A stretch of 64,000 bases of DNA from Pseudomonas reactans (lineage in GTDB: Bacteria > Pseudomonadota > Gammaproteobacteria > Pseudomonadales > Pseudomonadaceae), in the NCBI RefSeq assembly GCF_013385825.1, contig NZ_JACAPG010000017.1, positions 24,146 through 88,145 of the forward strand, written 5' to 3'. Each line of letters opens with the position of its first letter. Positions within the stretch are counted from its first letter, which is position 1. Shown piece after piece: positions 52,838-61,611 of this stretch. A program made the translations under genes and the position numbers. Under the pieces are notes generated by a model. It saw nothing but the letters and a program-made list of their open reading frames with translations, did no database searches and had not been told where the DNA came from.

Positions 52838-52940
52838 GATGGTGATCCCTGCTTTGTGCATCCGGTTGTCCGAACGCTTTCACGACACACCATATGTTAC
52901 GTGAAAATACTGCGTCAAGGTTCTCGCAACTTTTTAGGTT

Positions 52941-52957
52941 ACGAACGATACTTTCGT
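52941..52957. promoter_or_regulatory. Inverted repeat between TrxR-like and Rrf2 genes
   Basis: ACGAA and TTCGT separated by 7 bases, 24 bp before the Rrf2 start. A plausible Rrf2 dimer site; the divergent layout would place it over both promoters. Confidence 0.45.
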
Positions 52958-52980
52958 CCGGACCACCCTGAGGTTTTTTG

Positions 52981-53418
52981 ATGAGAAATGACACCCGACT
53001 GTCGCGCATGCTCCACGTACTGATCCACATGGGTCGCCATGAAGAGCGCGCAACCTCGGAGACTATCGCGCAAATGCTCGGCACCAACCCGGTTGTGGTG
53101 CGGCGCACACTCGGGCTGCTCAAGGAAAAAGGTTATGTACGCTCAGAGAAAGGTCACCAGGGCGGCTGGAGCCTGGGTAAGCCCCTGAGTGAGATCACCT
53201 TGCTGGAGATTCACAACGCCCTGGGCACGCCGTCGATATTCGCCATCGGCCTGTCGACCGACCACCCGCAATGCCTGGTGGAACAGGCGGTGAACGCAGC
53301 GCTGACCGATGCCTTTGACCAGGCTCAGTCGTTATTGCTGGCGCGGCTGGGGGATGTAACGCTGGAACAATTGGCGAATGACTTTGACCAGCGCTATCGC
53401 ATCGTCATGGCGCGTTGA
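52981..53418 (+). CDS. Rrf2-family transcriptional regulator (lacking Fe-S cysteines)
   Basis: 145 residues. Winged helix with ETIAQMLGTNPVVVRRTLGL, LKEKGYVRSEKGHQGGWSLG typical of Rrf2. The three-Cys Fe-S pattern of IscR/NsrR is absent; only one Cys occurs (PQCLVEQ), resembling YwnA-like members that sense something else. Divergent from the TrxR-like flavoprotein, its likely target. Confidence 0.9.
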   Translation: MRNDTRLSRMLHVLIHMGRHEERATSETIAQMLGTNPVVVRRTLGLLKEKGYVRSEKGHQGGWSLGKPLSEITLLEIHNALGTPSIFAIGLSTDHPQCLVEQAVNAALTDAFDQAQSLLLARLGDVTLEQLANDFDQRYRIVMAR

Positions 53419-53422
53419 CCGG

Positions 53423-54868
53423 CTACAACCCCCGATTGCGCAACCATTGCAGGAAACCCTTCTTGACGGGTACCACCGGCGCGTCCTGAGTCAAGGCCTG
53501 CGCGGCGTGCAGACGAAAATCCAGCAAGGTTTTCATGGCCTCGCTGATGTCGTGCCGCGCATCCAGGCAGGGCTTCAAGTATTCCTTCTCGATGCGGTAC
53601 AGGGTGCAGAAAGTCTTGGCCGAGAAATCCGCCAGCGCCGCCTGGTCTGACAGAATACCCGCCTCGCCAATCACCTCCGCCGGCCCCATACGCCCGGCTT
53701 CGAACTTGTGACCGCCCTTGGTCAGCATCACCGAGACCACCCCGGATTCGACGATAAACAAATGATCACTGACCTCCCCGGCCGGCAGGATCATCTCGCC
53801 GGCACGGTAGGTGTGCAGGGTCATGTTCTGGCTGAAGGTGTCTTTTTCTTCCTGACGCAGGGTGGAGAAAATCGACGAACGCTCCAGCAACGCGCGCGCC
53901 GCAGACATTGCCGGCGGTGCACTGCTTTCAGTGGCCGACAGCAGGCCGACGCCCGCCGCTTGCAGGTGACGGAAGGCCAAATCGTAAAGCTGGTTGCGCA
54001 CTTCACGCTTAAGGGTCATGGCCGGTACAAAACCGCTGATTTCATACTCGACGCCACCACTGGCCGAGGTCTTGAACGCCACACTCGGCGCCGGCTTGCC
54101 CAGCAGCGGCCGACACCCCTGCATCGCCCGCTCCAGCGCTTCGATCACGGTTTGCGGACGCGCATGGGGGCTGACTTGTAGGCTAACCGAGAGGCCGAAC
54201 ATGTCCGCCGGGCGCGAGAAATTGATGATCTTGGCCTTGGCCGCCAGGGAGTTGGGGATCACCGCCAGGCTGCCCTGGGAGGTTTGCAGGCGCGTAGCGC
54301 GCCAGTCGATGTCGGTCACCCGACCTTCGGTGCCGTCGATGGAGATCCAGTCATCGATCTGATACGGCTTGGTGGTGTTGAGCACGATCCCGGAGAACAC
54401 ATCGCTCAACGTGCTTTGCAGCGCCAGGCCGACAATGATCGCCACCGCGCCGGAAGTAGCGAGCACGCCCTTGACCGGCAAGTCGAGCACGTAGGCCATG
54501 GCGGCGATGATCGCGATCAGGAAGATCACGGCGCCAACCAGGTCCTGTAACAGGCGCCCGGTGTGCCCGACCCGCTGCATCATCACCGCACCGAGCAACA
54601 CCGTCAGCGTGCGCGCCGCGAACAGCCACCAGCCGATCTGCAAGGCAGTGGCCGCCAGGTGCAATGCGGTGTTGTCCGCATAGGGTGCCATTTGCATGGG
54701 GTTCATGCCGTCGTTGAACAGCACGGCGCTGTACACGGCAAAGATCGCCAACCGCGCCGCGAGCTTCCAGTTGGCGAGGTTGACGGAAATAAGGCGCCAC
54801 ACGGCGATGTCGATAAAGATCAGCGCCAGGGCGCACAGCATCGGGTGATCAGCGATAAATGAGGGCAT
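53423..54868 (-). CDS. MscS-family mechanosensitive channel with C-terminal cyclic nucleotide-binding domain
   Basis: 481 residues from ATG 54868 (TGGAG upstream). Several N-terminal membrane segments; the pore helix GVLATSGAVAIIVGLALQST and MscS beta domain DVFSGIVLNTTKPYQIDDWI follow. A C-terminal cNMP-binding domain (RAGEMILPAGEVSDHLFIVE, GEAGILSDQAALADFSAKTF) spans about 345-460. The combination suggests osmotic or nucleotide-gated channel activity in the inner membrane. Converges with the Rrf2 gene, 4 bp apart. Confidence 0.9.
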   Translation of the reverse strand: MPSFIADHPMLCALALIFIDIAVWRLISVNLANWKLAARLAIFAVYSAVLFNDGMNPMQMAPYADNTALHLAATALQIGWWLFAARTLTVLLGAVMMQRVGHTGRLLQDLVGAVIFLIAIIAAMAYVLDLPVKGVLATSGAVAIIVGLALQSTLSDVFSGIVLNTTKPYQIDDWISIDGTEGRVTDIDWRATRLQTSQGSLAVIPNSLAAKAKIINFSRPADMFGLSVSLQVSPHARPQTVIEALERAMQGCRPLLGKPAPSVAFKTSASGGVEYEISGFVPAMTLKREVRNQLYDLAFRHLQAAGVGLLSATESSAPPAMSAARALLERSSIFSTLRQEEKDTFSQNMTLHTYRAGEMILPAGEVSDHLFIVESGVVSVMLTKGGHKFEAGRMGPAEVIGEAGILSDQAALADFSAKTFCTLYRIEKEYLKPCLDARHDISEAMKTLLDFRLHAAQALTQDAPVVPVKKGFLQWLRNRGL

Positions 54869-54929
54869 CCAGGCGACTCCAGGGCGAATGCCGTGAAGAT
54901 CGCATGAAATGAGAGCGCAGCAAACAAAA

Positions 54930-55016
54930 TGTAGGAGCCGGCTTGCCGGCGATGGCATCGACTCGGTACTTGAGGCACACCGGGGTGATGCCATCGCCGG
55001 CAAGCCGGCTCCTACA
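54930..55016. repeat. REPIN with exactly symmetric arms
   Basis: The left arm from TGTAGGAGCCGGCTTGCC to GGCATC is the exact inverse of the right arm (GATGCC to GGCAAGCCGGCTCCTACA), giving perfect arms of about 30 bp with a 27-bp spacer. The extra identity beyond the usual REP core suggests a recent or conserved copy. Confidence 0.9.
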
Positions 55017-55035
55017 AGGGTTTTACGGTGAGCCG

Positions 55036-55902
55036 TTAGATCTGCATCTGGCCAAATTTACCGGACTGGAAGTCCGCAAACGCCTGGTGAATCTCCTGCT
55101 CGGTATTCATCACAAACGGCCCATGCCCGACGATGGGTTCGTCGATGGGTTCGCCACTGAGCAGCAACACCTTGGCGTCGTCATTGGCCTCCAGCGTCAG
55201 TTGGCGACCATCACGCTCAAACAGCGCCAATTGCCCTTGGCGCGCGACTTCCTCGCCATTGACCAAGACCGTGCCGCGCAGGATCACCAGGGCGGTGTTA
55301 CGCCCTTCGTGCAGGTCCAGCACGACGGGTTTGCCGGCGTTGAGGCGCAAGTCCCACACGTCGATAGGCGTAAAAGTGCGGGCCGGGCCTTGGGTGCCAG
55401 CAAACTCGCCAGCAATCAGGCGCAGTTGCCCGGCGTCGTTGGCCAACGGCAGTACCGGAATGTCGCCATCGACAATCGTCTGGTAACCGGCGTCGGCCAT
55501 TTTGTCCTTGGCCGGCAGGTTGACCCACAGTTGCACCATCTCCAGCGCCCCGCCGCTACGGGCAAACGCTTCGGAGTGGAACTCTTCGTGGAGAATGCCT
55601 TTGGCGGCCGTCATCCATTGCACGTCGCCGGGGCCGATGGTGCCACCGGCGCCGGTGGAATCGCGGTGTTCGACTTCGCCATCGTAGACGATGGTCACGG
55701 TCTCAAAGCCGCGATGAGGGTGTTGACCGACGCCGCGACGTTGTTCGGTCGGCGTGAAATCCGCCGGGCCGGCGTGATCCAGCAACAGGAATGGGCTGAT
55801 GTGCTTGCCCATGGTGTCGTAGGAAAACAGCGTGCGCACCGGGAAACCGTCGCCGACCCAATGGCCGCGAGGGCTGGTGTAGATGCCGATAAGCTTTTTC
55901 AT
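55036..55902 (-). CDS. Pirin family protein (bicupin)
   Basis: 288 residues from ATG 55902 (GGAGG upstream). Pirin hallmark: GQHPHRGFETVTIVYDG and HRDSTGAGGTIGPGDVQWMT in the N-terminal cupin with His ligands; EEFHSEAF follows. Cupin metal sites suggest a quercetinase-like or redox-sensing role. Monocistronic, between a REPIN and the MFS gene. Confidence 0.92.
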   Translation of the reverse strand: MKKLIGIYTSPRGHWVGDGFPVRTLFSYDTMGKHISPFLLLDHAGPADFTPTEQRRGVGQHPHRGFETVTIVYDGEVEHRDSTGAGGTIGPGDVQWMTAAKGILHEEFHSEAFARSGGALEMVQLWVNLPAKDKMADAGYQTIVDGDIPVLPLANDAGQLRLIAGEFAGTQGPARTFTPIDVWDLRLNAGKPVVLDLHEGRNTALVILRGTVLVNGEEVARQGQLALFERDGRQLTLEANDDAKVLLLSGEPIDEPIVGHGPFVMNTEQEIHQAFADFQSGKFGQMQI

Positions 55903-55978
55903 GGTGTACCTCCAAAGTGCATACACCATAAGGCTGCTGACCGTTGGGCACTAGCCGGCAAAAGCGGCCTGGATCGTC

Positions 55979-57184
55979 CTACGTATAGGACAATCCCTTG
56001 ACCTGGCGCTGACGCAGCAGATGAAACGCGACAAAGGCCGCCAGCGCAAAACAGGCCTGGATGATGATCATCGGCGCGGCACTGCCATCTCGCAGTTGGC
56101 TCAGCAAGACACCGCTGCATGTGGCGCCGAACATCTGCGCAAACCCCATCAAGCCTGCCGCCAGACCGGCCCGGTGTGCGTTGGGCATGACGCCCCCCGT
56201 CACCGCCCCCGGCAACACCAGGCCGCCGCCCAGGGTGACCAGCGCGATCGGAATATCCAGGCCGAGTACCGACAGGCCAAACAACGCATAAATGACCAGC
56301 GCTGACACGCCGCCGATGGCCACCATCGTCACGCCCATCGCCACAATCCGCTGTGGGCCCAAGCGCAGGATATTACGTCGGGTGTAGGTGGAACCGACGA
56401 TCAGCATCGACACGATCAGGCCGAAATTGATGCCGTATTCAAGGCTGCTAAAGCCCAGCAGGTTGATAAACACCGCCGAAGAACCGGCAATCACCGCAAA
56501 CATCGCGCCATAGGTGCACGCCAAGGCCACGGCGAACGCACGGTATTGACGGCCCTTGAGCAGATCCAGGTATTGCCCACCGAGGGTGCGCCAGTGGCCG
56601 GCCTCAGGATCGAGGTAGTGGTTGCTCTCGCGAAAGAACAGCAGCGCCAGCAACAACACCACGCTGCCAATCACCAATGCCAGGACAATGGGCGCGTGCC
56701 AGCCGAACAGTTTGATCAACAGGCCACCGACCATGGGTGCCACCACAATGGCGTAGAGCATGCCGATCATGGTCAATGCCAGCGCCGGCCCTGCTTCGGC
56801 CTTCCACACATCCCGCACCACCGTGCGCGCCAGTACCAACGCTGCGCAGGCGCCCAGGCCTTGCAGCACGCGGGCGGCGATGAACTGGTGGATGTCGTGG
56901 ACCAGCAGCATCGACAAGGTCGCCAGCACGTACAGCACCAGGCCGCCGATCAGCACCGGACGCCGGCCGATACGGTCCGACAGCGGGCCGAACAGCAATT
57001 GCCCGAGACCAAAGGCAGCGACAAATGCCGACAGCGCCATCAATGCCGAGCCGGCTGGCGCTGCCAATGCCTGCTCGATGGCGCCAAGGCCAGGGATGAT
57101 CAATTGGGTCGAAACCTCACCCAGTGCCGTCAGGGCCACCAGTAAAAACAGCAGGCTTCGCGAGGGGACCGGGACGTTTGTCAT
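55979..57184 (-). CDS. Bcr/CflA-family MFS efflux transporter
   Basis: 401 residues from ATG 57184; an ATG three codons upstream (57193) is possible. MFS signature GPLSDRIGRRPVLI, LQGLGACAALVLARTVVRDV and about 12 membrane segments. Drug or metabolite exporter. Divergent from the RND efflux operon, sharing the palindrome at 57236-57259. Confidence 0.92.
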   Translation of the reverse strand: MTNVPVPSRSLLFLLVALTALGEVSTQLIIPGLGAIEQALAAPAGSALMALSAFVAAFGLGQLLFGPLSDRIGRRPVLIGGLVLYVLATLSMLLVHDIHQFIAARVLQGLGACAALVLARTVVRDVWKAEAGPALALTMIGMLYAIVVAPMVGGLLIKLFGWHAPIVLALVIGSVVLLLALLFFRESNHYLDPEAGHWRTLGGQYLDLLKGRQYRAFAVALACTYGAMFAVIAGSSAVFINLLGFSSLEYGINFGLIVSMLIVGSTYTRRNILRLGPQRIVAMGVTMVAIGGVSALVIYALFGLSVLGLDIPIALVTLGGGLVLPGAVTGGVMPNAHRAGLAAGLMGFAQMFGATCSGVLLSQLRDGSAAPMIIIQACFALAAFVAFHLLRQRQVKGLSYT

Positions 57185-57235
57185 GAGGTGCATCCGGGGG
57201 GCTGGATTAATTTATATTTCGACCATAATATGAGT

Positions 57236-57259
57236 AAAAAATTATGTCCATAATTTTTT
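57236..57259. promoter_or_regulatory. Perfect AT-rich palindrome between MFS and RND operons
   Basis: AAAAAATTATG and CATAATTTTTT separated by TC: 11-bp perfect arms. Typical size for a TetR or MarR dimer site. Its centre is about 40 bp from the RND adaptor start and 63 from the MFS start, so it could control both. No regulator gene is adjacent. Confidence 0.5.
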
Positions 57260-57286
57260 GCCCAATGGTTACCCCCGGAGCCCGCC

Positions 57287-58393
57287 ATGCACCCTCTTCC
57301 CCTGCGTCTTCTCACGCCCCTGGCCCTATTGATAGTCCTCAATGGTTGCAACAGCAAAGCCGACACCGCCGCCGAAGTACCTCAACCGCGCCCGGTCCTC
57401 GCGGCCAAAGTCGAAGCCGCCGGCACCCAACAGAGCGCCTATACCGGCGTGGTCGCGGCACGTACCGAAAGCGACCTGGGGTTCCGGGTCAGCGGCAAGG
57501 TCATCGAACGCAAGGTCGATCCTGGCCAGCACGTGTCCCGTGGCGATACCCTGCTGGTGCTGGACATCGGCGACTTCGAACTGGCCCTGCGCTCGGCGAA
57601 AAACCGCGTCAACGCCGCCCAGGCACAACTGCGCCAGCGCCGTGACGACGAAAACCGCTACCAGCGGCTGGCCAGCACCGGCGCCGTATCGCGGCAGATC
57701 TTCGACCAGTCGGCGACCAACCTGCGCGTCGCAGAAGCCGAGCTGGCCTCGGCACAGTCCGACGCCAGCCAGATCGAAAACCGCCGTACCTACTCCGTGC
57801 TCAAGGCCGATGGCGACGGCATCATCACCGACGTGCGCGTGGATCGCGGCCAGGTGGTCGCCGAAGGGCAGATCGTTGCGCGCCTGGCCCATGACGGTGC
57901 CCGCGAAGCCATCGTCAACCTTCCGGAAAACCAGCGTGACCAGGCCTCACAAAGAGCCCTGGCCTTCCCCTTCGGCGCGCCGGACCAAGCGGTGACCGCC
58001 ACCTTGCGCGAACTCTCTGCCAGCGCCGACCCGACCACCCGCACCTACCGTGCCCGCTATGTGCTGCACGGTGCCGTCGACCGTTTCGCCCTCGGCTCCA
58101 CCATCACCGTGCGCCTGCAAGGCAACGGCCAGGCCGAGCAAACCCGCGTGCCCATTGGCGCACTGCATGACGCGGGACAAGGCACCGGCGTGTGGCGGAT
58201 CGGCGCGGACGACAAAGTCAGTTTCGCTCCGGTGAACGTCGCCAGCCTCGGCCAGGAAGACGCGCTGCTCAACAGTGGCGTTGCCCCGGGCCAGGTCATC
58301 GTTGCCCTCGGCGCACATCTGTTGCACAGCGGTGACGCCGTGCGCCTGCTGCCCGCGCAAGTACTGGCCCTCAACCGCAAACAGGACAACTGA
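57287..58393 (+). CDS. RND efflux periplasmic adaptor (lipoprotein)
   Basis: 368 residues. Lipobox LIVLNGC puts Cys21 at the mature N-terminus. Barrel-sandwich segments RVSGKVIERKVDPGQHVSRG and GDGIITDVRVDRGQVVAEGQ flank a coiled-coil hairpin (LALRSAKNRVNAAQAQLRQR). It joins the RND pump to an outer-membrane channel encoded elsewhere. GGAG precedes ATG 57287; the pump gene follows after 2 bp. Confidence 0.93.
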   Translation: MHPLPLRLLTPLALLIVLNGCNSKADTAAEVPQPRPVLAAKVEAAGTQQSAYTGVVAARTESDLGFRVSGKVIERKVDPGQHVSRGDTLLVLDIGDFELALRSAKNRVNAAQAQLRQRRDDENRYQRLASTGAVSRQIFDQSATNLRVAEAELASAQSDASQIENRRTYSVLKADGDGIITDVRVDRGQVVAEGQIVARLAHDGAREAIVNLPENQRDQASQRALAFPFGAPDQAVTATLRELSASADPTTRTYRARYVLHGAVDRFALGSTITVRLQGNGQAEQTRVPIGALHDAGQGTGVWRIGADDKVSFAPVNVASLGQEDALLNSGVAPGQVIVALGAHLLHSGDAVRLLPAQVLALNRKQDN

Positions 58394-58395
58394 GC

Positions 58396-61300
58396 ATGCG
58401 CGGTATCAACCTTTCCGAACTGGCGGTCAAACATCGCGCGGTCACCCTGTTCCTGATCATCGCGATCCTCGCCGCCGGGATCTTCTCGTTCGGCAAGCTG
58501 GGGCGCGCGGAAGACCCCTCCTTCACCGTCAAGGTGATGACCATCACCGCCGCCTGGCCCGGCGCAACCGCCCAGGAAATGCAGGAACAGGTGGCCGACC
58601 GCCTGGAAAAACGCTTGCAGGAACTGGATTACTACGACCGCGTCGAGACCATCGCCCAGCCGGGTTTTGTGTCGATGCGCATGACCTACAAGGAGTCCAC
58701 GCGCCCCAGCGAAATCCAGGACCTGTTCTACCAGACCCGTAAAAAGCTCAGCGATGAAGCCGCTAAGCTGCCCAAGGGCGTGATCGGACCGTTCTTCAAC
58801 GATGAATACTCCGATGTGTATTTCGCGCTGTACGCCCTGGAAGCCGAACACCTGCCCCATCGGCAACAGGTGCAGATGGCCGAAGGCCTGCGCCAGGGTT
58901 TGCTCAACCTGCCGGGGGTGAAGAAGGTCAATATCCTTGGCGAACAGGCGCAGCGGGTGTTTGTGGAGTTTTCCTACGAGCGCCTGGCAACCCTGGGCAT
59001 CAAGCCGGATCAGATTTTTGCTGCATTGGCCGCACAAAACGCCGTGGCGCCGTCGGGTTTCGTCGAGACCGCCGGGGCCCGCGCCTATATCCGTATCGAC
59101 GGTGCGTTCGACAGCCTGTCGCTGATCGAAAACGTGCCGCTGGAAGTCAATGGCCGCGTGTTGCGCATCGCTGATGTAGCCACCGTCAGCCGTGGCTATG
59201 AAGACCCGCCCAGCTACCGTATCCGCCATCAAGGCGATCCGGCATTGATGCTGGGCGTGATCATGGAGAAACACTGGAACGGCCTCGAACTGGACAAGAG
59301 CCTCAAGGCCCAGGAAGCCAGGATCCAGGCTGACCTGCCGCTGGGCGTGAACTTCGCCAAGGTCTCCGACCAGGCGAAAAACATCAGCCTGGCCGTGAAC
59401 GAGTTCATGCTGAAATTCTTCGTCGCCCTCGCGGTGGTGATGGTGATCAGCCTGTTGGCCCTGGGTTTCCGTGTAGGCCTGGTGGTGGCAGCAGCGGTGC
59501 CGCTGACCTTGTCGGTGGTGTTTGTAATCATGCTGCTGACCGGGCGTGAATTCGACCGCATCACCCTCGGCGCGCTGATCATTTCCCTGGGTTTGCTGGT
59601 GGATGACGCGATCATCGCCATTGAAATGATGGTGGTGAAGCTTGAGGAAGGTTTCGACCGGATTCACGCCGCCACCTTTGCCTGGAGTTCCACGGCGGCG
59701 CCGATGCTGACCGGCACGCTGGTCACCATCATCGGCTTTTTGCCGGTGGGGTTTGCCCGCTCCGGTGCCGGGGAATATGCCGGCAATATCTTCTGGATCG
59801 TCGGCTTTGCGCTGATCGCGTCCTGGCTGGTGGCCGTGGTGTTCACGCCGTACCTGGGCGTGAAACTGCTGCCGCAGATCAAGCCGGTGCCGGGCGGCCA
59901 TGATGCAATCTACGCCGGGCGTTATTACCAGAAACTGCGCAGCGTAGTCGAAGCCTGCGTGCGTGGGCGTTGGCTGGTCACCGGCCTGGTGGTGGCGGCG
60001 TTTGTGCTGTGTGTGCTGGGCATGGGCGTAGTGAAGAAACAGTTCTTCCCCAATTCCGACCGTTCCGAGCTGATTCTTGAGGTGTACATGCCGCCCGGCA
60101 GCGCCTTCAAAAGCACCGAAGCGGTGGCCGCGCAGTTGGAAAAAGCCCTGCTGCAAGAGCCGCAAACCACCCTGGTCGACACCTATGTGGGCGGCGGCGC
60201 ACCGCGTTTTTTCCTGTCGCTGAACCCCGAACTGCCGGACCCGGCATTTGCCAAGCTGATTGTGCAGACCCCGGACTCCCACGCTCGCGACGCCTTGAAA
60301 CTGCGCATGCGTGAACGCATTGCCGCCGGTGAGTTTCCTGCCGCGCGGGTGCGCGTGACCCAGTTGCTGTTCGGTCCGCCCGTGCCGTTCCCCGTGGTGT
60401 TTCGTGTGTCCGGCCCTGACGTGGACGTGCTGCGCGGCGTCTCCGAAGACGTGCGCAAAGTGGTCGCCGCCAACAAGCTGACCAAGGACGCCTTCCTTGA
60501 TTGGGGTGAGCGCACCAGCGGCTATCGCCTGGTATTGGATCAAGACCGCCTGCGTTTGCTGGGTTTCACGCCCAACGAGGTCAAGTCCCAGCTCAATGCC
60601 TTGCTCAGCGGCAATCCGATCACCGAAGTGCGTGAAGGCAACCGCACCGTCTCCGTCGTCGCCCGTGCCCAGGGCAGCCAACGTGAAGACCTCGGCAACC
60701 TCAACAACATGACCCTGACCAACAGCGCCGGCACCTCAGTGCCATTGGCCCAGGTCGGGCATTTCCAGGCAGTGATGGAAGAGCCGATCCTCAAGCGCCG
60801 CAACCGCGCGACCACCGTGGAAGTGCGCGCCGACATCATCGACGGCGTGCAACCGCCCGACGTGGAAATGGCCGTGTACAAAGACCTGCAACCGCTGATC
60901 GCCAAGCTGCCCGCCGGTTACCAGATCGACATCGGCGGCCCGGTGGAAGAAAGCGCCAAGGCCAACGTCGCCCTGGCCGCGCTGTTCCCGATCATGATCC
61001 TGCTGACCCTTACGGTGATCATGTTCCAGGTGCGGTCATTCGGCGTGATGTTCATGGTCTTCGCCACGGCACCGCTGGGCTTGATTGGCGCGGTGCCGAC
61101 CTTGCTGCTGTTCAACCAGCCGTTCGGCTTCAACGCGATCCTGGGCTTGATCGGGATTGGCGGAATCCTGATGCGCAACACGTTGATCTTTACTGACCAG
61201 ATCCGCCAGAACCAGGAGCACGGCATGGCGATTCGCGCGGCCATCGTCGAAGCCACGGTGCGGCGTGCACGGCCGGTGATCCTCACGGCACTGGCGGCGG

Positions 61301-61479
61301 CGCTGGCATTTATTCCGCTGACGTTGTCGGTGTTCTGGTCGTCCCTGGCCTATGTGCTGATTGGCGGGGTGTTGGTGGGGACGGTGTTGACGCTGTTATT
61401 CCTGCCGGCGCTGTGCAGTCTGGTGCTGGGGCGAACGCGCACAAAAACTGCTGAAACCTCCCACGTAACAGCGAGATAA
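58396..61479 (+). CDS. RND efflux pump permease (HAE1-like)
   Basis: 1027 residues. Starts with a single membrane helix (HRAVTLFLIIAILAAGIFSF), then two large periplasmic loops and 12 membrane segments in total. Proton-relay Asp pair lies in GLLVDDAIIAIEM. Member of the hydrophobe/amphiphile efflux group; no metal-specific Met set as in CusA. Substrate unknown. Coupled to the adaptor (2-bp gap); no outer-membrane protein gene follows. Confidence 0.93.
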   Translation: MRGINLSELAVKHRAVTLFLIIAILAAGIFSFGKLGRAEDPSFTVKVMTITAAWPGATAQEMQEQVADRLEKRLQELDYYDRVETIAQPGFVSMRMTYKESTRPSEIQDLFYQTRKKLSDEAAKLPKGVIGPFFNDEYSDVYFALYALEAEHLPHRQQVQMAEGLRQGLLNLPGVKKVNILGEQAQRVFVEFSYERLATLGIKPDQIFAALAAQNAVAPSGFVETAGARAYIRIDGAFDSLSLIENVPLEVNGRVLRIADVATVSRGYEDPPSYRIRHQGDPALMLGVIMEKHWNGLELDKSLKAQEARIQADLPLGVNFAKVSDQAKNISLAVNEFMLKFFVALAVVMVISLLALGFRVGLVVAAAVPLTLSVVFVIMLLTGREFDRITLGALIISLGLLVDDAIIAIEMMVVKLEEGFDRIHAATFAWSSTAAPMLTGTLVTIIGFLPVGFARSGAGEYAGNIFWIVGFALIASWLVAVVFTPYLGVKLLPQIKPVPGGHDAIYAGRYYQKLRSVVEACVRGRWLVTGLVVAAFVLCVLGMGVVKKQFFPNSDRSELILEVYMPPGSAFKSTEAVAAQLEKALLQEPQTTLVDTYVGGGAPRFFLSLNPELPDPAFAKLIVQTPDSHARDALKLRMRERIAAGEFPAARVRVTQLLFGPPVPFPVVFRVSGPDVDVLRGVSEDVRKVVAANKLTKDAFLDWGERTSGYRLVLDQDRLRLLGFTPNEVKSQLNALLSGNPITEVREGNRTVSVVARAQGSQREDLGNLNNMTLTNSAGTSVPLAQVGHFQAVMEEPILKRRNRATTVEVRADIIDGVQPPDVEMAVYKDLQPLIAKLPAGYQIDIGGPVEESAKANVALAALFPIMILLTLTVIMFQVRSFGVMFMVFATAPLGLIGAVPTLLLFNQPFGFNAILGLIGIGGILMRNTLIFTDQIRQNQEHGMAIRAAIVEATVRRARPVILTALAAALAFIPLTLSVFWSSLAYVLIGGVLVGTVLTLLFLPALCSLVLGRTRTKTAETSHVTAR

Positions 61480-61513
61480 GCTCTACAGATATCACCTGAA
61501 AACCTCTGCAAAG

Positions 61514-61542
61514 TCCTTCGCCTGATCACACAGTGCGAAGGA
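61514..61542 (+). promoter_or_regulatory. Hairpin overlapping a leader-ORF ribosome site
   Basis: TCCTTCGC and GCGAAGGA form a perfect 8-bp stem with a 13-base loop. The right arm contains AAGGA, the likely Shine-Dalgarno of the short ORF starting at 61549. Could expose or block translation, or be an end of the RND transcript; no T run follows. Confidence 0.5.
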
Positions 61543-61548
61543 TTGCAG

Positions 61549-61611
61549 ATGAATTTTCTATCGGGTGCGTCGGCTTTCTGGGCATTAGCTGCAGGGAGTC
61601 GGCGCCGATGA
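61549..61611 (+). CDS. Short leader peptide upstream of Rhs gene (20 aa)
   Basis: ATG 61549 with AAGGA at good spacing encodes MNFLSGASAFWALAAGSRRR and ends at TGA that overlaps the Rhs ATG (ATGA). A hydrophobic stretch and Arg-rich end. It may couple Rhs translation to its own; equally it may be chance. Nothing similar is known to me. Confidence 0.4.
   Translation: MNFLSGASAFWALAAGSRRR

Noticed and set aside
58057..60681. Long minus-strand ORF of 874 codons opposite the RND pump
   Set aside because: It is antisense to a clear RND permease, with His/Gln/Gly-rich low-complexity translation and no ribosome site; high GC creates open frames on the opposite strand.
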